Positions 1 to 6,091 of a DNA stretch of 64,000 nucleotides are shown here, in pieces. The first letter of the stretch is position 1; every line of letters begins with the position of its first letter. The translations under genes and the position numbers were made by a program. Source of the stretch: an uncultured Lachnospiraceae bacterium (lineage in GTDB: Bacteria > Bacillota > Clostridia > Lachnospirales > Lachnospiraceae); the NCBI GenBank assembly GCA_902775895.1, contig CACYNO010000001.1, positions 1 through 64,000 on the forward strand, given 5' to 3'. A model generated the notes under the pieces. The model ran no database searches, was not told where the DNA came from, and saw only the letters and a program-made list of their open reading frames with translations.

Positions 1-1
1 C

Positions 2-64
2 CGGGTGATCGAAGGATACGATTTGAAATCTATGAACAAGAGAACGGACCGTATAGAACGATAA
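2..64 (+). CDS. C-terminal end of an upstream protein (partial)
   Basis: The second frame is open from the window edge and ends with TAA at 62-64, giving about 20 residues ending in a charged tail (..NKRTDRIER). It lies 32 nt before a Flp-type pilin gene that has its own ribosome binding site, so it is probably the last part of another gene of the same pilus locus. Frame 1 is also open here and runs into the pilin gene, so the choice of frame is an inference. The family cannot be named from this fragment. Confidence 0.4.
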   Translation, partial: RVIEGYDLKSMNKRTDRIER

Positions 65-96
65 GTAACAAAAAGAAAAAAAGAGAGGTATATGAT

Positions 97-309
97 ATGT
101 TAATGATTTATGATCTTAAAACGAGATTGATGGAAAAAGTAAAGGACAGGTTCCTGAATCTGATACGCAGGGAAGACGGCATGGGAGTTGTGGAGATCAT
201 ACTTATTACGATCGTGTTGATCAGTATGGTCATTATCTTTAAGAGTCAGATATCAGGGCTTGTGAATACGATACTGGGAAGGATGAGCAGTAAGGCGAAT
301 ACAGTCTGA
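97..309 (+). CDS. Flp1-like type IVb pilin / tad-type pilin subunit
   Basis: A 70-residue protein with a positively charged N-terminal leader, then a glycine (G28) followed by MGVVE and a hydrophobic segment of about 20 residues (roughly 33-52). A glycine followed by a glutamate at position 5 of the mature chain, leading into a helix, is the prepilin peptidase signature. The short length and short tail fit the Flp1-like proteins of Clostridia tad loci. The product would be cleaved by a TadV/CpaA-type peptidase and assembled in the membrane as a pilus subunit. GAGAGG at 83-88 sits 8 nt before the ATG. No assembly genes are visible because the window starts here. A pseudopilin is the main alternative. 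Confidence 0.65.
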   Translation: MLMIYDLKTRLMEKVKDRFLNLIRREDGMGVVEIILITIVLISMVIIFKSQISGLVNTILGRMSSKANTV

Positions 310-383
310 AAATATTCGTAGAAGGTGATGCTATTTAGTGACGCAAGCTATATACGAAAGTGCCTCGGGGCTGGTTTGCAAAC

Positions 384-401
384 CGTTTCGCAAGCGAAAC
401 G
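384..401. repeat. Perfect inverted repeat, 8-bp arms
   Basis: CGTTTCGC (384-391) and GCGAAACG (394-401) are exact reverse complements separated by AA. No T-tract follows, so it is not a clear terminator. It belongs to the same style of GTTTC/GAAAC hairpins seen between the tRNA genes downstream. Confidence 0.7.
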
Positions 402-471
402 CTTGCACTTCGACAAGCCAAATAAAATATGTCTTAAATCGGCGGCGGCATATATGCCACCACGCATTTTT

Positions 472-503
472 AGAGAATAACATGCTAAAGCATGTTATTC
501 TCT
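472..503. repeat. Perfect inverted repeat, 15-bp arms, 2-nt loop
   Basis: The arms 472-486 (AGAGAATAACATGCT) and 489-503 are exact reverse complements around AA. Neither side has a T-run, so an ordinary intrinsic terminator is unlikely. It may be transcribed in the leader of the tRNA cluster. Confidence 0.75.
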
Positions 504-570
504 GTTAGGTCGCTGCCATAAGAGATAGTGACGATTTGTAGATAAAATGATAAGCCCATAACATATTTTT

Positions 571-642
571 GCCGACATGGCTCAATGGCAGAGCAATTGA
601 TTTGTAATCAATAGGTTGCTGGTTCGACTCCGGCTGTCGGCT
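571..642 (+). tRNA. tRNA-Thr (anticodon UGU)
   Basis: A 72-nt cloverleaf. The acceptor stem GCCGACA pairs with TGTCGGC (635-641) and U is the discriminator base. The anticodon stem ATTGA/TCAAT encloses TTTGTAA, giving anticodon TGT. The T-loop is GGTTCGACTCC. The 3' CCA is not encoded. It is the first of five tRNA genes on this strand. Confidence 0.95.
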
Positions 643-664
643 TTTAAGTTTTAATAACTTATGA

Positions 665-828
665 AAAAGTGGGCGCTATCGCCTAAGGCGCCCGAATGAA
701 GAGTTTCGAGCAAAGCGAAGAAACTCTTAAAAGTGGGCGCTGTCGCCTATGGCGCCCGAATGAAGAGTTTCGAGCAAAGCGAAGAAACTCTTAAAAGTGG
801 GCGCTGTCGCCTATGGCGCCCACTTTTT
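665..828 (+). repeat. 64-bp tandem repeat, 2.5 copies, each with two hairpins
   Basis: Units lie at 665-728 and 729-792, with a partial third at 793-828. The two full units differ at only two positions. Each contains a GGGCGC..GCGCCC hairpin and an AAGAGTTTC..GAAACTCTT hairpin. In the partial unit the GAATGAAG part is replaced by CACTTTTT, so the first hairpin gains a 12-bp perfect stem (793-804 with 816-827) followed by T residues. Confidence 0.85.
793..828 (+). terminator. Terminator-like hairpin directly before the second tRNA
   Basis: AAAAGTGGGCGC (793-804) pairs perfectly with 816-827 and the structure ends in five T residues (824-828). It ends one base before tRNA position 830. It could be a terminator for the Thr tRNA transcript or a processing signal. 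Because the next tRNA starts at once, no room is left for a promoter after it. Confidence 0.5.
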
Positions 829-829
829 A

Positions 830-903
830 GGACCTTTAGCTCAGTTGGTTAGAGCAACCGGCTCATAACCGGTTTGTCCGGGGTTCGAGTCCCTGAAGGT
901 CCA
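830..903 (+). tRNA. tRNA with CAU anticodon (Ile2 type or elongator Met)
   Basis: A 74-nt cloverleaf with acceptor stem GGACCTT/AAGGTCC and discriminator A. The anticodon stem ACCGG/CCGGT encloses CTCATAA, so the anticodon is CAT. From memory, the GGACCTT acceptor and CTCATAA loop resemble the Firmicutes tRNA-Ile2 that TilS modifies with lysidine to read AUA more than elongator tRNA-Met. The sequence alone does not settle this. No CCA is encoded. Confidence 0.9.
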
Positions 904-966
904 CTCACAAATATTTTTGTGAAATAAGATTGCTATTATGCTATAAGATATAGTATAATAATTTGA

Positions 967-1079
967 GTGAGTTTCAAGCGGATGCGCAGAAACTCACAAG
1001 CGAATTTCGAAGAAATTCGGTTTTGGCAAAGCCAAAGAGTTTTCCAACGGAAAACTCTTAAGCGAAACCGTAGGTTTCG
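967..1079 (+). repeat. Run of five consecutive perfect hairpins between tRNAs
   Basis: Five back-to-back stems: GTGAGTTTC/GAAACTCAC (967-975/989-997), CGAATTTC/GAAATTCG (1001-1008/1012-1019), TTTGGC/GCCAAA (1022-1027/1031-1036), AAGAGTTTTCC/GGAAAACTCTT (1035-1045/1049-1059, sharing two bases with the previous one) and CGAAACC/GGTTTCG (1063-1069/1073-1079). Four of the five have 3-nt loops. The whole spacer is therefore nearly all stem. Confidence 0.85.
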
Positions 1080-1083
1080 GTTT

Positions 1084-1155
1084 GGCCCCATGGTCAAGCG
1101 GTTAAGACACCGCCCTTTCACGGCGGTAACATGGGTTCGAATCCCGTTGGGGTCA
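1084..1155 (+). tRNA. tRNA-Glu (anticodon UUC)
   Basis: A 72-nt cloverleaf. The acceptor stem GGCCCCA pairs with TGGGGTC (one G-U pair) and A is the discriminator. The anticodon stem CCGCC/GGCGG encloses CTTTCAC, giving anticodon TTC. The T-arm is GGGTTCGAATCCC. No CCA is encoded. Confidence 0.95.
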
Positions 1156-1157
1156 TA

Positions 1158-1192
1158 AAAAGTCGGCGACATATGTGCAAGCGCCAACTTTT
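1158..1192 (+). repeat. Imperfect hairpin after tRNA-Glu
   Basis: AAAAGTCGGCG (1158-1168) pairs with CGCCAACTTTT (1182-1192) with one mismatch. The same left arm also matches TCGCCGACTTTTT at 1275-1287 perfectly, so alternative long-range folding across the spacer is possible. Confidence 0.55.
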
Positions 1193-1194
1193 AC

Positions 1195-1228
1195 AAATCG
1201 GCGACATATCATACCACCGCCGATTTTT
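1195..1228 (+). terminator. Terminator-like hairpin with T-tract
   Basis: AAATCGGCG (1195-1203) pairs with CGCCGATTT (1218-1226), followed by further T residues to 1228. It is GC-rich at the top with a U-tail, so it may end the Glu tRNA transcript. Another such hairpin follows immediately. Confidence 0.5.
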
Positions 1229-1256
1229 GGAGTTTTGCCTGGCAAAACTCCTTTTT
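1229..1256 (+). terminator. Intrinsic terminator-like hairpin
   Basis: GGAGTTTTGCC (1229-1239) and GGCAAAACTCC (1241-1251) form a perfect stem around a very tight turn, followed by five T residues (1252-1256). It is the second of two consecutive terminator-like elements before tRNA-Leu. Confidence 0.6.
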
Positions 1257-1301
1257 GTCGGTTTTAATGTTCAATCGCCGACTTTTTATAATACACTTTT
1301 T

Positions 1302-1387
1302 GCCGGCGTGGCGGAATTGGCAGACGCCCGGGACTTAAAATCCCGTGGGTAGTAATACCCGTACCGGTTCGACCCCGGTCGCCGGCA
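1302..1387 (+). tRNA. tRNA-Leu (anticodon UAA)
   Basis: An 86-nt class II tRNA with a long variable arm (GTGGGTAGTAATACCCGT region). The acceptor stem GCCGGCG/CGCCGGC has discriminator A. The anticodon stem CGGGA/TCCCG encloses CTTAAAA, giving anticodon TAA. No CCA is encoded. Confidence 0.96.
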
Positions 1388-1400
1388 TATAATTCATTAC

Positions 1401-1474
1401 GTACGTGTAGCTCAGCTGGATAGAGCGTCTGGCTACGGACCAGAAGGTCGAGGGTTCGAATCCTTTCACGTACA
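1401..1474 (+). tRNA. tRNA-Arg (anticodon ACG)
   Basis: A 74-nt cloverleaf with acceptor stem GTACGTG/CACGTAC and discriminator A. The anticodon stem TCTGG/CCAGA encloses CTACGGA, giving anticodon ACG, normally edited by TadA to inosine to read CGU/CGC/CGA. It is 13 nt after tRNA-Leu and closes the cluster. No CCA is encoded. Confidence 0.96.
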
Positions 1475-1481
1475 TTGTGGC

Positions 1482-1516
1482 GGGGAGTCGGATTTTACCG
1501 GCTTCTCTTTTTATTT
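1482..1516 (+). terminator. Intrinsic terminator of the tRNA cluster
   Basis: GGGGAGTCGG (1482-1491) pairs with CCGGCTTCTC (1498-1507) using three G-U pairs, with loop ATTTTA and a tail TTTTTATTTT. All the G-U pairs favour RNA from the plus strand, which fits termination after tRNA-Arg. Confidence 0.65.
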
Positions 1517-1538
1517 TAAGCGGCAGTTGGAGGATTAT

Positions 1539-2498
1539 ATGACTCATTCTAAAGCAGGATGGCTTTATTTAATTGTAATTTTGTCCGAGATTGCACTTGT
1601 GGGTATAGCCCTTTTGTTTCCGGAAATCAGTGATAATTTTATGGTTGCCGAGATAATATTGTTTGCCTTAATGATCGTTCCTTTTTTTATCTTTATGTTT
1701 GCAACGAGGACGAGATTTAATGATTTTTTCGGTTTTCATAAGGTGAAATTTTCAACTATTATGTGGACTTTGCTGTACATTGTTTTGATCACACCTATGA
1801 GTATGTTTTTGAATTCTGTCAGTGCACTGATATTCGGAAATGTGGCAAGCAATATGTTTTCATCTACCGTTAATGATTATTCGTTTATCACGATGTTCCT
1901 TGTGATAGCGGTTATGGCTCCGGTACTTGAAGAGATGATGTTCAGAGGTGTTTTTTACAGAAATTTCCGAAAGAGCGGTAGGCTGTTAGGATCAATAGTT
2001 GTTTCGGCACTGATATTCGGACTATATCACAGGAATTTAAATCAGTTCTTTTATACAGCCTATGTTGGTGTGATGTTTTCTCTGATAGATGAGGCCGCTG
2101 ACAGTATATGGCCTTCGATCATCAGTCATATTATTTTTAACGGGTATTCGGTATGTCTGGTTTACCTTATTAGTTTCAGTCCGGTTGAAAATACAATGGC
2201 AGATACATCTCTCGGGGCTTATTCCGGGATAATAACAGCGATCGCAACCGTTTTTGCCCTCGGGATTCTTGCAGCCATCGGAATAGGTTTTATATTCTTT
2301 GCAAGATTTGTTGTGAGAAGAATAGCAAAAAATGAAGGAAATACTTCGCTGATCGACAGGCAGTTGCGTGCTGAGGAATATGTAAACGGTAATAAAAGAA
2401 TAATATCAGTTCCGCTGATAATAGGGATAATAATAGCATCGGCCTCGACAATATATAATTCGGTTTATCTTTTTTTGCAAAACATCGGTTTTATTTAA
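1539..2498 (+). CDS. CPBP family intramembrane glutamic endopeptidase
   Basis: A 319-residue integral membrane protein with about eight hydrophobic segments. The CPBP (Abi, Rce1-like) motifs are present: EEMMFR with E131, E132 and R136, H164 in GLYHRNLNQF, and H197 in IISHIIFN. These form the intramembrane active site. Members process CAAX-like substrates or peptides and some give bacteriocin self-immunity; the substrate here is unknown. I chose the ATG at 1539 because GGAGG at 1529-1533 sits 5 nt before it; an in-frame TTG at 1527 overlaps that site and is unlikely. It follows the tRNA terminator and precedes the methyltransferase gene by 12 nt. Confidence 0.85.
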   Translation: MTHSKAGWLYLIVILSEIALVGIALLFPEISDNFMVAEIILFALMIVPFFIFMFATRTRFNDFFGFHKVKFSTIMWTLLYIVLITPMSMFLNSVSALIFGNVASNMFSSTVNDYSFITMFLVIAVMAPVLEEMMFRGVFYRNFRKSGRLLGSIVVSALIFGLYHRNLNQFFYTAYVGVMFSLIDEAADSIWPSIISHIIFNGYSVCLVYLISFSPVENTMADTSLGAYSGIITAIATVFALGILAAIGIGFIFFARFVVRRIAKNEGNTSLIDRQLRAEEYVNGNKRIISVPLIIGIIIASASTIYNSVYLFLQNIGFI

Positions 2499-2510
2499 CA
2501 GGTATTTATA

Positions 2511-3680
2511 ATGAGTGAGATTTACAGGATAACCGTTCCTTGCCATTTCGGCATGGAGGCGGTTTTAAAAAGAGAAATATATGATCTGGGATATGAAGTA
2601 GATAGTACAGACAACGGTAAGGTTACGTTTCTCGGCGATGCTGAGGCCGTAGTCAGGGCAAATATCTTCTTATCAACTACCGAACGTGTGCTTATAAATG
2701 TGTCGGAATTTACGGCCGTAACTTTCGAAGAATTATTTCAAAATATAAAGTCTTGTGAATGGGAAAAATATATCCCGCCTGACGGGAAATTTTGGGTAGC
2801 AAAAGCCACTTCTATCAACAGCAAACTCTTTAGTGCAAAAGATATCCAATCGGTTGTAAAAAAAGCAATAGTGGAGCGGTTGAAAGAAAAGTATCATATT
2901 GACTGGTTCAAGGAAGACGGTCCGGAATATCCCATAAGGATAAATATATTAAAAGATAAAGTAATGGTGGGGCTTGATTCATCAGGTGTATCACTTCATA
3001 AAAGAGGCTACAGACCAAAATCGGGGATCGCACCTATTTCCGAAACTCTTGCCGCATCGATAATAAATCTTACACCCTGGAATAAGGACAGGATCTTAGT
3101 TGATCCCTTTTGCGGAAGCGGAACATTTGCCATAGAGGCTGCCATGAAAGCGGCGGGTATAGCTCCCGGTCTGAACAGAGAATTTACCGCCATGAAATGG
3201 GATAATATCATATCATCAAAAGAATGGAATGATATCAGGCAGGAAGCGAAAGAATTGATAAACACTGATATAGAGACTGATATCCAGGCTTATGACATAG
3301 ATGAGAATATTTTAAAAACAGCAAGGTACTCAGCAAGAAATGCAGGAGTAGAAAAGCTCATTCACTTTCAAAAAAGAGATGTAAAAGATTTAAAACATGG
3401 GAAAAAATACGGATTTATTATTACAAACCCGCCTTACGGTGAGCGTCTTGAAGAAAAGGAAAATCTTCCGAAGCTGTACGGGACCTTCGGTGAATGTTTT
3501 AAAAGCTTAAGCGACTGGTCTGCGTATGTGATCACTCCTTACGGGGATATTGAAAAAGATTTCGGCAGGAAAGCTACCAAAAAGAGAAAAATATATAACG
3601 GGATGATAAAGACGGATCTGTATTCGTTTGAAGGTGCAAAGCCGCCCAAACGAAGCCGGGATGCAGGAGATAAACAATGA
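2511..3680 (+). CDS. THUMP-domain class I RNA methyltransferase (23S rRNA m2G, RlmL/YpsC type)
   Basis: A 389-residue SAM-dependent RNA methyltransferase. Residues 1-160 form the N-terminal ferredoxin-like and THUMP RNA-binding region. The Rossmann methyltransferase domain follows, with DPFCGSGTF at 198-206 (SAM-binding motif I region) and the catalytic NPPYG at 306-310 typical of N2-guanine and N6-adenine methylases. Length matches the YpsC family, which lacks the second methyltransferase (RlmK) half of E. coli RlmL. The tail after about 365 is basic. The gene overlaps the next start by 4 nt (ATGA), so the two are translationally coupled. Confidence 0.9.
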   Translation: MSEIYRITVPCHFGMEAVLKREIYDLGYEVDSTDNGKVTFLGDAEAVVRANIFLSTTERVLINVSEFTAVTFEELFQNIKSCEWEKYIPPDGKFWVAKATSINSKLFSAKDIQSVVKKAIVERLKEKYHIDWFKEDGPEYPIRINILKDKVMVGLDSSGVSLHKRGYRPKSGIAPISETLAASIINLTPWNKDRILVDPFCGSGTFAIEAAMKAAGIAPGLNREFTAMKWDNIISSKEWNDIRQEAKELINTDIETDIQAYDIDENILKTARYSARNAGVEKLIHFQKRDVKDLKHGKKYGFIITNPPYGERLEEKENLPKLYGTFGECFKSLSDWSAYVITPYGDIEKDFGRKATKKRKIYNGMIKTDLYSFEGAKPPKRSRDAGDKQ

Positions 3681-4270
3681 AAAAAATAATACTTGCTACA
3701 AATAACGAAAACAAAGTAAGAGAGATATCGGAGATGCTTTCGGGAGGAGACATTAAAGTGATATCCCTTAAAGAAGCAGGCATAAAAAAAGATGTTGAAG
3801 AGACAGGGGAGACTTTCAAAGAAAATGCCGCTATCAAAGCCAGAGAAATATGCCGCATGATAAACGAGCCTGTCCTTGCAGATGATTCCGGATTGGAAGT
3901 GGATTACCTTGACGGAGCGCCGGGGATTTATTCATCAAGATTTATGGGGGAGGATACACCTTACAGCGAGAAGAACCGGGCAATAATAGAAAAGCTGGAA
4001 GATGCAAAAGAAGAAGAGAGAGGTGCGGCTTTCAGATGCGTGATGGCGCTGGTTTTTCCCGATGGCAGGGAATATTATACCGAAGGGAAGATGCCGGGCG
4101 TGATCGCAAAAGAACCCGAGGGTGAAAACGGTTTCGGTTATGATCCTATACTGTTCCTTCCGGAATACGAAAAGACAAGCGCCCAACTGACTCCTGAAGA
4201 AAAAAATGCTATAAGCCACAGGGGTGAGGCTCTGAGGAAGATGGTTGAGATCATTCGCAGAGAAATTTAA
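3677..4270 (+). CDS. rdgB: XTP/dITP diphosphatase (RdgB/HAM1 family)
   Basis: A 197-residue house-cleaning pyrophosphatase that hydrolyses dITP, XTP and ITP to monophosphates, keeping deaminated purines out of DNA and RNA. Seen in the sequence: the N-terminal nucleotide-binding motif ATNNENKVREI, the metal-binding DDSGLEV (D69, D70), the GFGYDPIL segment and the C-terminal SHRGEAL motif. Full family length with no gaps. The start overlaps the methyltransferase stop by 4 nt. The middle contains a short charged insertion (EDAKEEERGA). Confidence 0.95.
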   Translation: MKKIILATNNENKVREISEMLSGGDIKVISLKEAGIKKDVEETGETFKENAAIKAREICRMINEPVLADDSGLEVDYLDGAPGIYSSRFMGEDTPYSEKNRAIIEKLEDAKEEERGAAFRCVMALVFPDGREYYTEGKMPGVIAKEPEGENGFGYDPILFLPEYEKTSAQLTPEEKNAISHRGEALRKMVEIIRREI

Positions 4271-4274
4271 AAAG

Positions 4275-4283
4275 TGGTAAAAT
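4275..4283 (+). promoter_or_regulatory. Extended -10 promoter candidate before the PPTase gene
   Basis: TGG at 4275-4277 is directly followed by TAAAAT (4278-4283), an extended -10 arrangement 39 nt before the start codon. No good -35 box is seen. A weak internal promoter for the last gene of the operon is possible. Confidence 0.35.
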
Positions 4284-4321
4284 ACCGTGGATAACAATTA
4301 ACTAAAAGAGAGACAGTACTT

Positions 4322-5032
4322 ATGAAAATTTATATTACAGAAGTTGAAAATGCTGACTTTAAAGAATTCCTGGATCTTGCCCTGCATCTCGTATCTTTGG
4401 ACAGATTAAGCAAGATAAATGAATTAAAAAACGAAGTGGATAAGGTGTCATCAGCTTCGGCTGAACTTTTGCTGAGTTTTGCGGCGGAAGAATATCTTTT
4501 TGAAAAGACCTCCCTTGATAATCTCATTTCAGGTAAGACCAGCGAAGGTGTAACCTTCAGACCGGTATCCTGGAGAAAGCTTACCGGCGGTTATCTGGGA
4601 CTCCCGTATACGGTTGTTGAAGGAAAGAACGGTAAACCTGAGTTTAAAGAAGAAGGGGCGCCATTCTTTAATATCTCACACACTGATAATGTAACAGTGG
4701 TTGCATTAAGCGACAGACCTGTAGGAATCGATATTGAGGGAAAAAGAGGCGTTGAAAAATATACCATGGACAGAGCCTTCGGCAGTGAGGATGCGGCGTG
4801 GATAGACACTGCGGGTTCAGCGGAAGAGAGAAATGATAGATTTCTGAAGGCATGGACCCTCAGGGAAGCCTACCTGAAAATGACAGGCGAAAAACTTTTT
4901 TCAGAAAAAGCTCCGAAGAAAATGTTTGATAACGGAGACATATCTGAAGACATAAAAAGCGGTTACAATGTTGTGGAAGAAAGATATGACAAGTACGTGA
5001 TAACCGCAATAAACAAAAAAGACCCCGGCTGA
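4322..5032 (+). CDS. 4'-phosphopantetheinyl transferase superfamily protein
   Basis: A 236-residue protein of the Sfp-like class, which transfers the phosphopantetheine arm of CoA to a serine of acyl or peptidyl carrier proteins. The magnesium-binding motif GIDIEG is at 135-140 (D137, E139) and the second motif WTLREAYLK at 178-186 (E182, K186). The region from 112 (FFNISHTDN) matches the conserved SHS/SHT segment. No carrier protein or synthetase gene lies nearby, so the target is unknown. A hairpin overlapping the stop probably ends transcription. Confidence 0.88.
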   Translation: MKIYITEVENADFKEFLDLALHLVSLDRLSKINELKNEVDKVSSASAELLLSFAAEEYLFEKTSLDNLISGKTSEGVTFRPVSWRKLTGGYLGLPYTVVEGKNGKPEFKEEGAPFFNISHTDNVTVVALSDRPVGIDIEGKRGVEKYTMDRAFGSEDAAWIDTAGSAEERNDRFLKAWTLREAYLKMTGEKLFSEKAPKKMFDNGDISEDIKSGYNVVEERYDKYVITAINKKDPG

Positions 5033-5060
5033 TCGAGGAAGATCGGACGGGATCTTTTGG
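5017..5060. terminator. Bidirectional terminator between convergent genes
   Basis: Segment 5017-5034 pairs with 5041-5058 over 18 positions with two mismatches and one G-U pair, flanked by A-rich and T-rich ends (AAAAGA..TCTTTT). It overlaps the PPTase stop and lies 11 nt from the stop of the convergent reductase gene. Confidence 0.5.
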
Positions 5061-5070
5061 TTTAAGCTCT

Positions 5071-5934
5071 TTAAGCCTTGTTTTTTGCGTCGATATAAGC
5101 ACAGGCAGACAGGGCGGCTACATCGCCCTCTCCGGCAGCTTTTATAAACTGGTAGGGGAGACCTGTGATGTCGCCGCAGGCAAAAACGCCGGGTATGTTT
5201 GTAGACATATCTTTTTTTACAACAACGTGATGGCTATCCATTTCGATTCCGGGGATCAAAGTGTCGGGAGCGATACTTTCTCGGAGGATGAAGACACCGT
5301 CAGCCGGAATGTCACCGTCATCCGTCTTTAATGCAGTAAATGAATCATCACCAAGTATCTCTGCAGGCTTCTTGTTTACAATCTCAATGTTGTCCTTGCT
5401 AACTTCAGGATTATCATACATAGGTATATAAATGACATTTTTAGCGTATTCTGCAAGGAATTCCGCTTCAGGCTCCTCATTCTTGCTGTATGCTATAACG
5501 ATAGCTGTTTTATCGCGGTAAAGGGCGGCATCACAGGTTGCACAATAGCTTACGCCTTTTCCCAATAATGCTTCTTCTCCGGGAAATAGATTTTGCGTAA
5601 TAACTCCTGTGGCAAGTATAACCGCCTGGCATTGGAACATGTCAGAACATGACTGTACTGCAAGGTAATCACCCATGTCATAAACGGCAGATGCCGTTTT
5701 AGGTGTTATTTCAATACCGAGAGCTTTTATGTGTTCCTCAAATCTTTCTTCCAGATCGGAACCTTCAATACCGGGAAAACCGAGATAATTATTAATGGCG
5801 TGTGCTTTGAAAAGTTTCGTGCTGCATTTTTTCTGACCCAGCAAAAGGATATTTTTCTTTCTTATTGTTGCTGTTATGGCAGCTTCAAGACCAGCAGGTC
5901 CTGAGCCGATGATCACAATGTCATATTCGGACAT
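5071..5934 (-). CDS. Thioredoxin reductase-like flavoprotein lacking NADPH motifs
   Basis: A 287-residue flavoprotein. The N-terminal FAD motif is GSGPAG (10-15). The redox disulfide is C131-A-T-C134 and the C-terminal FAD segment reads FACGDITGLPYQ, all as in thioredoxin reductase. The NADPH half is unusual. Where TrxB has GGGxSA this protein has AYSKNEEPEA (148-157), and where it has HRRxxxR there is PMYDN (171-175). This is expected for pyridine-nucleotide-independent, ferredoxin-linked thioredoxin reductases known from clostridia; calling it one is an inference. The ATG at 5934 has AAGGAGGT 6 nt before it, so an upstream start at 5958 is rejected. Confidence 0.8.
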   Translation of the reverse strand: MSEYDIVIIGSGPAGLEAAITATIRKKNILLLGQKKCSTKLFKAHAINNYLGFPGIEGSDLEERFEEHIKALGIEITPKTASAVYDMGDYLAVQSCSDMFQCQAVILATGVITQNLFPGEEALLGKGVSYCATCDAALYRDKTAIVIAYSKNEEPEAEFLAEYAKNVIYIPMYDNPEVSKDNIEIVNKKPAEILGDDSFTALKTDDGDIPADGVFILRESIAPDTLIPGIEMDSHHVVVKKDMSTNIPGVFACGDITGLPYQFIKAAGEGDVAALSACAYIDAKNKA

Positions 5935-5984
5935 TTTAATACCTCCTTGATAAACCATCTGCGTATGAATAAAAATTTTAGACT

Positions 5985-5990
5985 ATTATA
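5985..5990 (-). promoter_or_regulatory. -10 box for the reductase gene
   Basis: TATAAT read on the minus strand, 50 nt before the start codon. The best upstream hexamer is TTCAAC with an 18-nt spacer, a poor -35. It lies in the 157-nt divergent region shared with mgtE. Confidence 0.5.
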
Positions 5991-6025
5991 GCACATGACT
6001 GCAAAAGTGTTGAATTTTGCATATG

Positions 6026-6054
6026 TTACTGATAAAATCTCGATATACTATAAT
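6026..6054 (+). promoter_or_regulatory. Promoter candidate for mgtE
   Basis: A perfect TATAAT at 6049-6054 lies 37 nt before the mgtE start. The hexamer 17 nt upstream is TTACTG (6026-6031), a partial match. No Mg2+-sensing M-box riboswitch fits in the short leader. Confidence 0.5.
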
Positions 6055-6091
6055 AGCGGTATTTTAGGCATTTTTGAAGGGAGGTGAAATA

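Larger units (their letters stand above)
310..570. other. Non-coding spacer with two perfect inverted repeats
   Basis: No credible gene lies between the pilin gene and the first tRNA. The spacer holds a palindrome with 8-bp arms at 384-401 and a 15-bp perfect inverted repeat at 472-503. No promoter matching both consensus boxes was found. Confidence 0.6.

Noticed and set aside
665-828. Possible CRISPR array
   Set aside because: The repeat units are contiguous with no unique spacers and no cas genes are present.
936-1187. Overlapping open frames on both strands across the tRNA cluster
   Set aside because: They run through tRNA genes and hairpins, lack ribosome binding sites and show no protein-like composition.
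5935-6091. M-box magnesium riboswitch before mgtE
   Set aside because: The leader after the -10 box is about 30 nt, far too short for an M-box.
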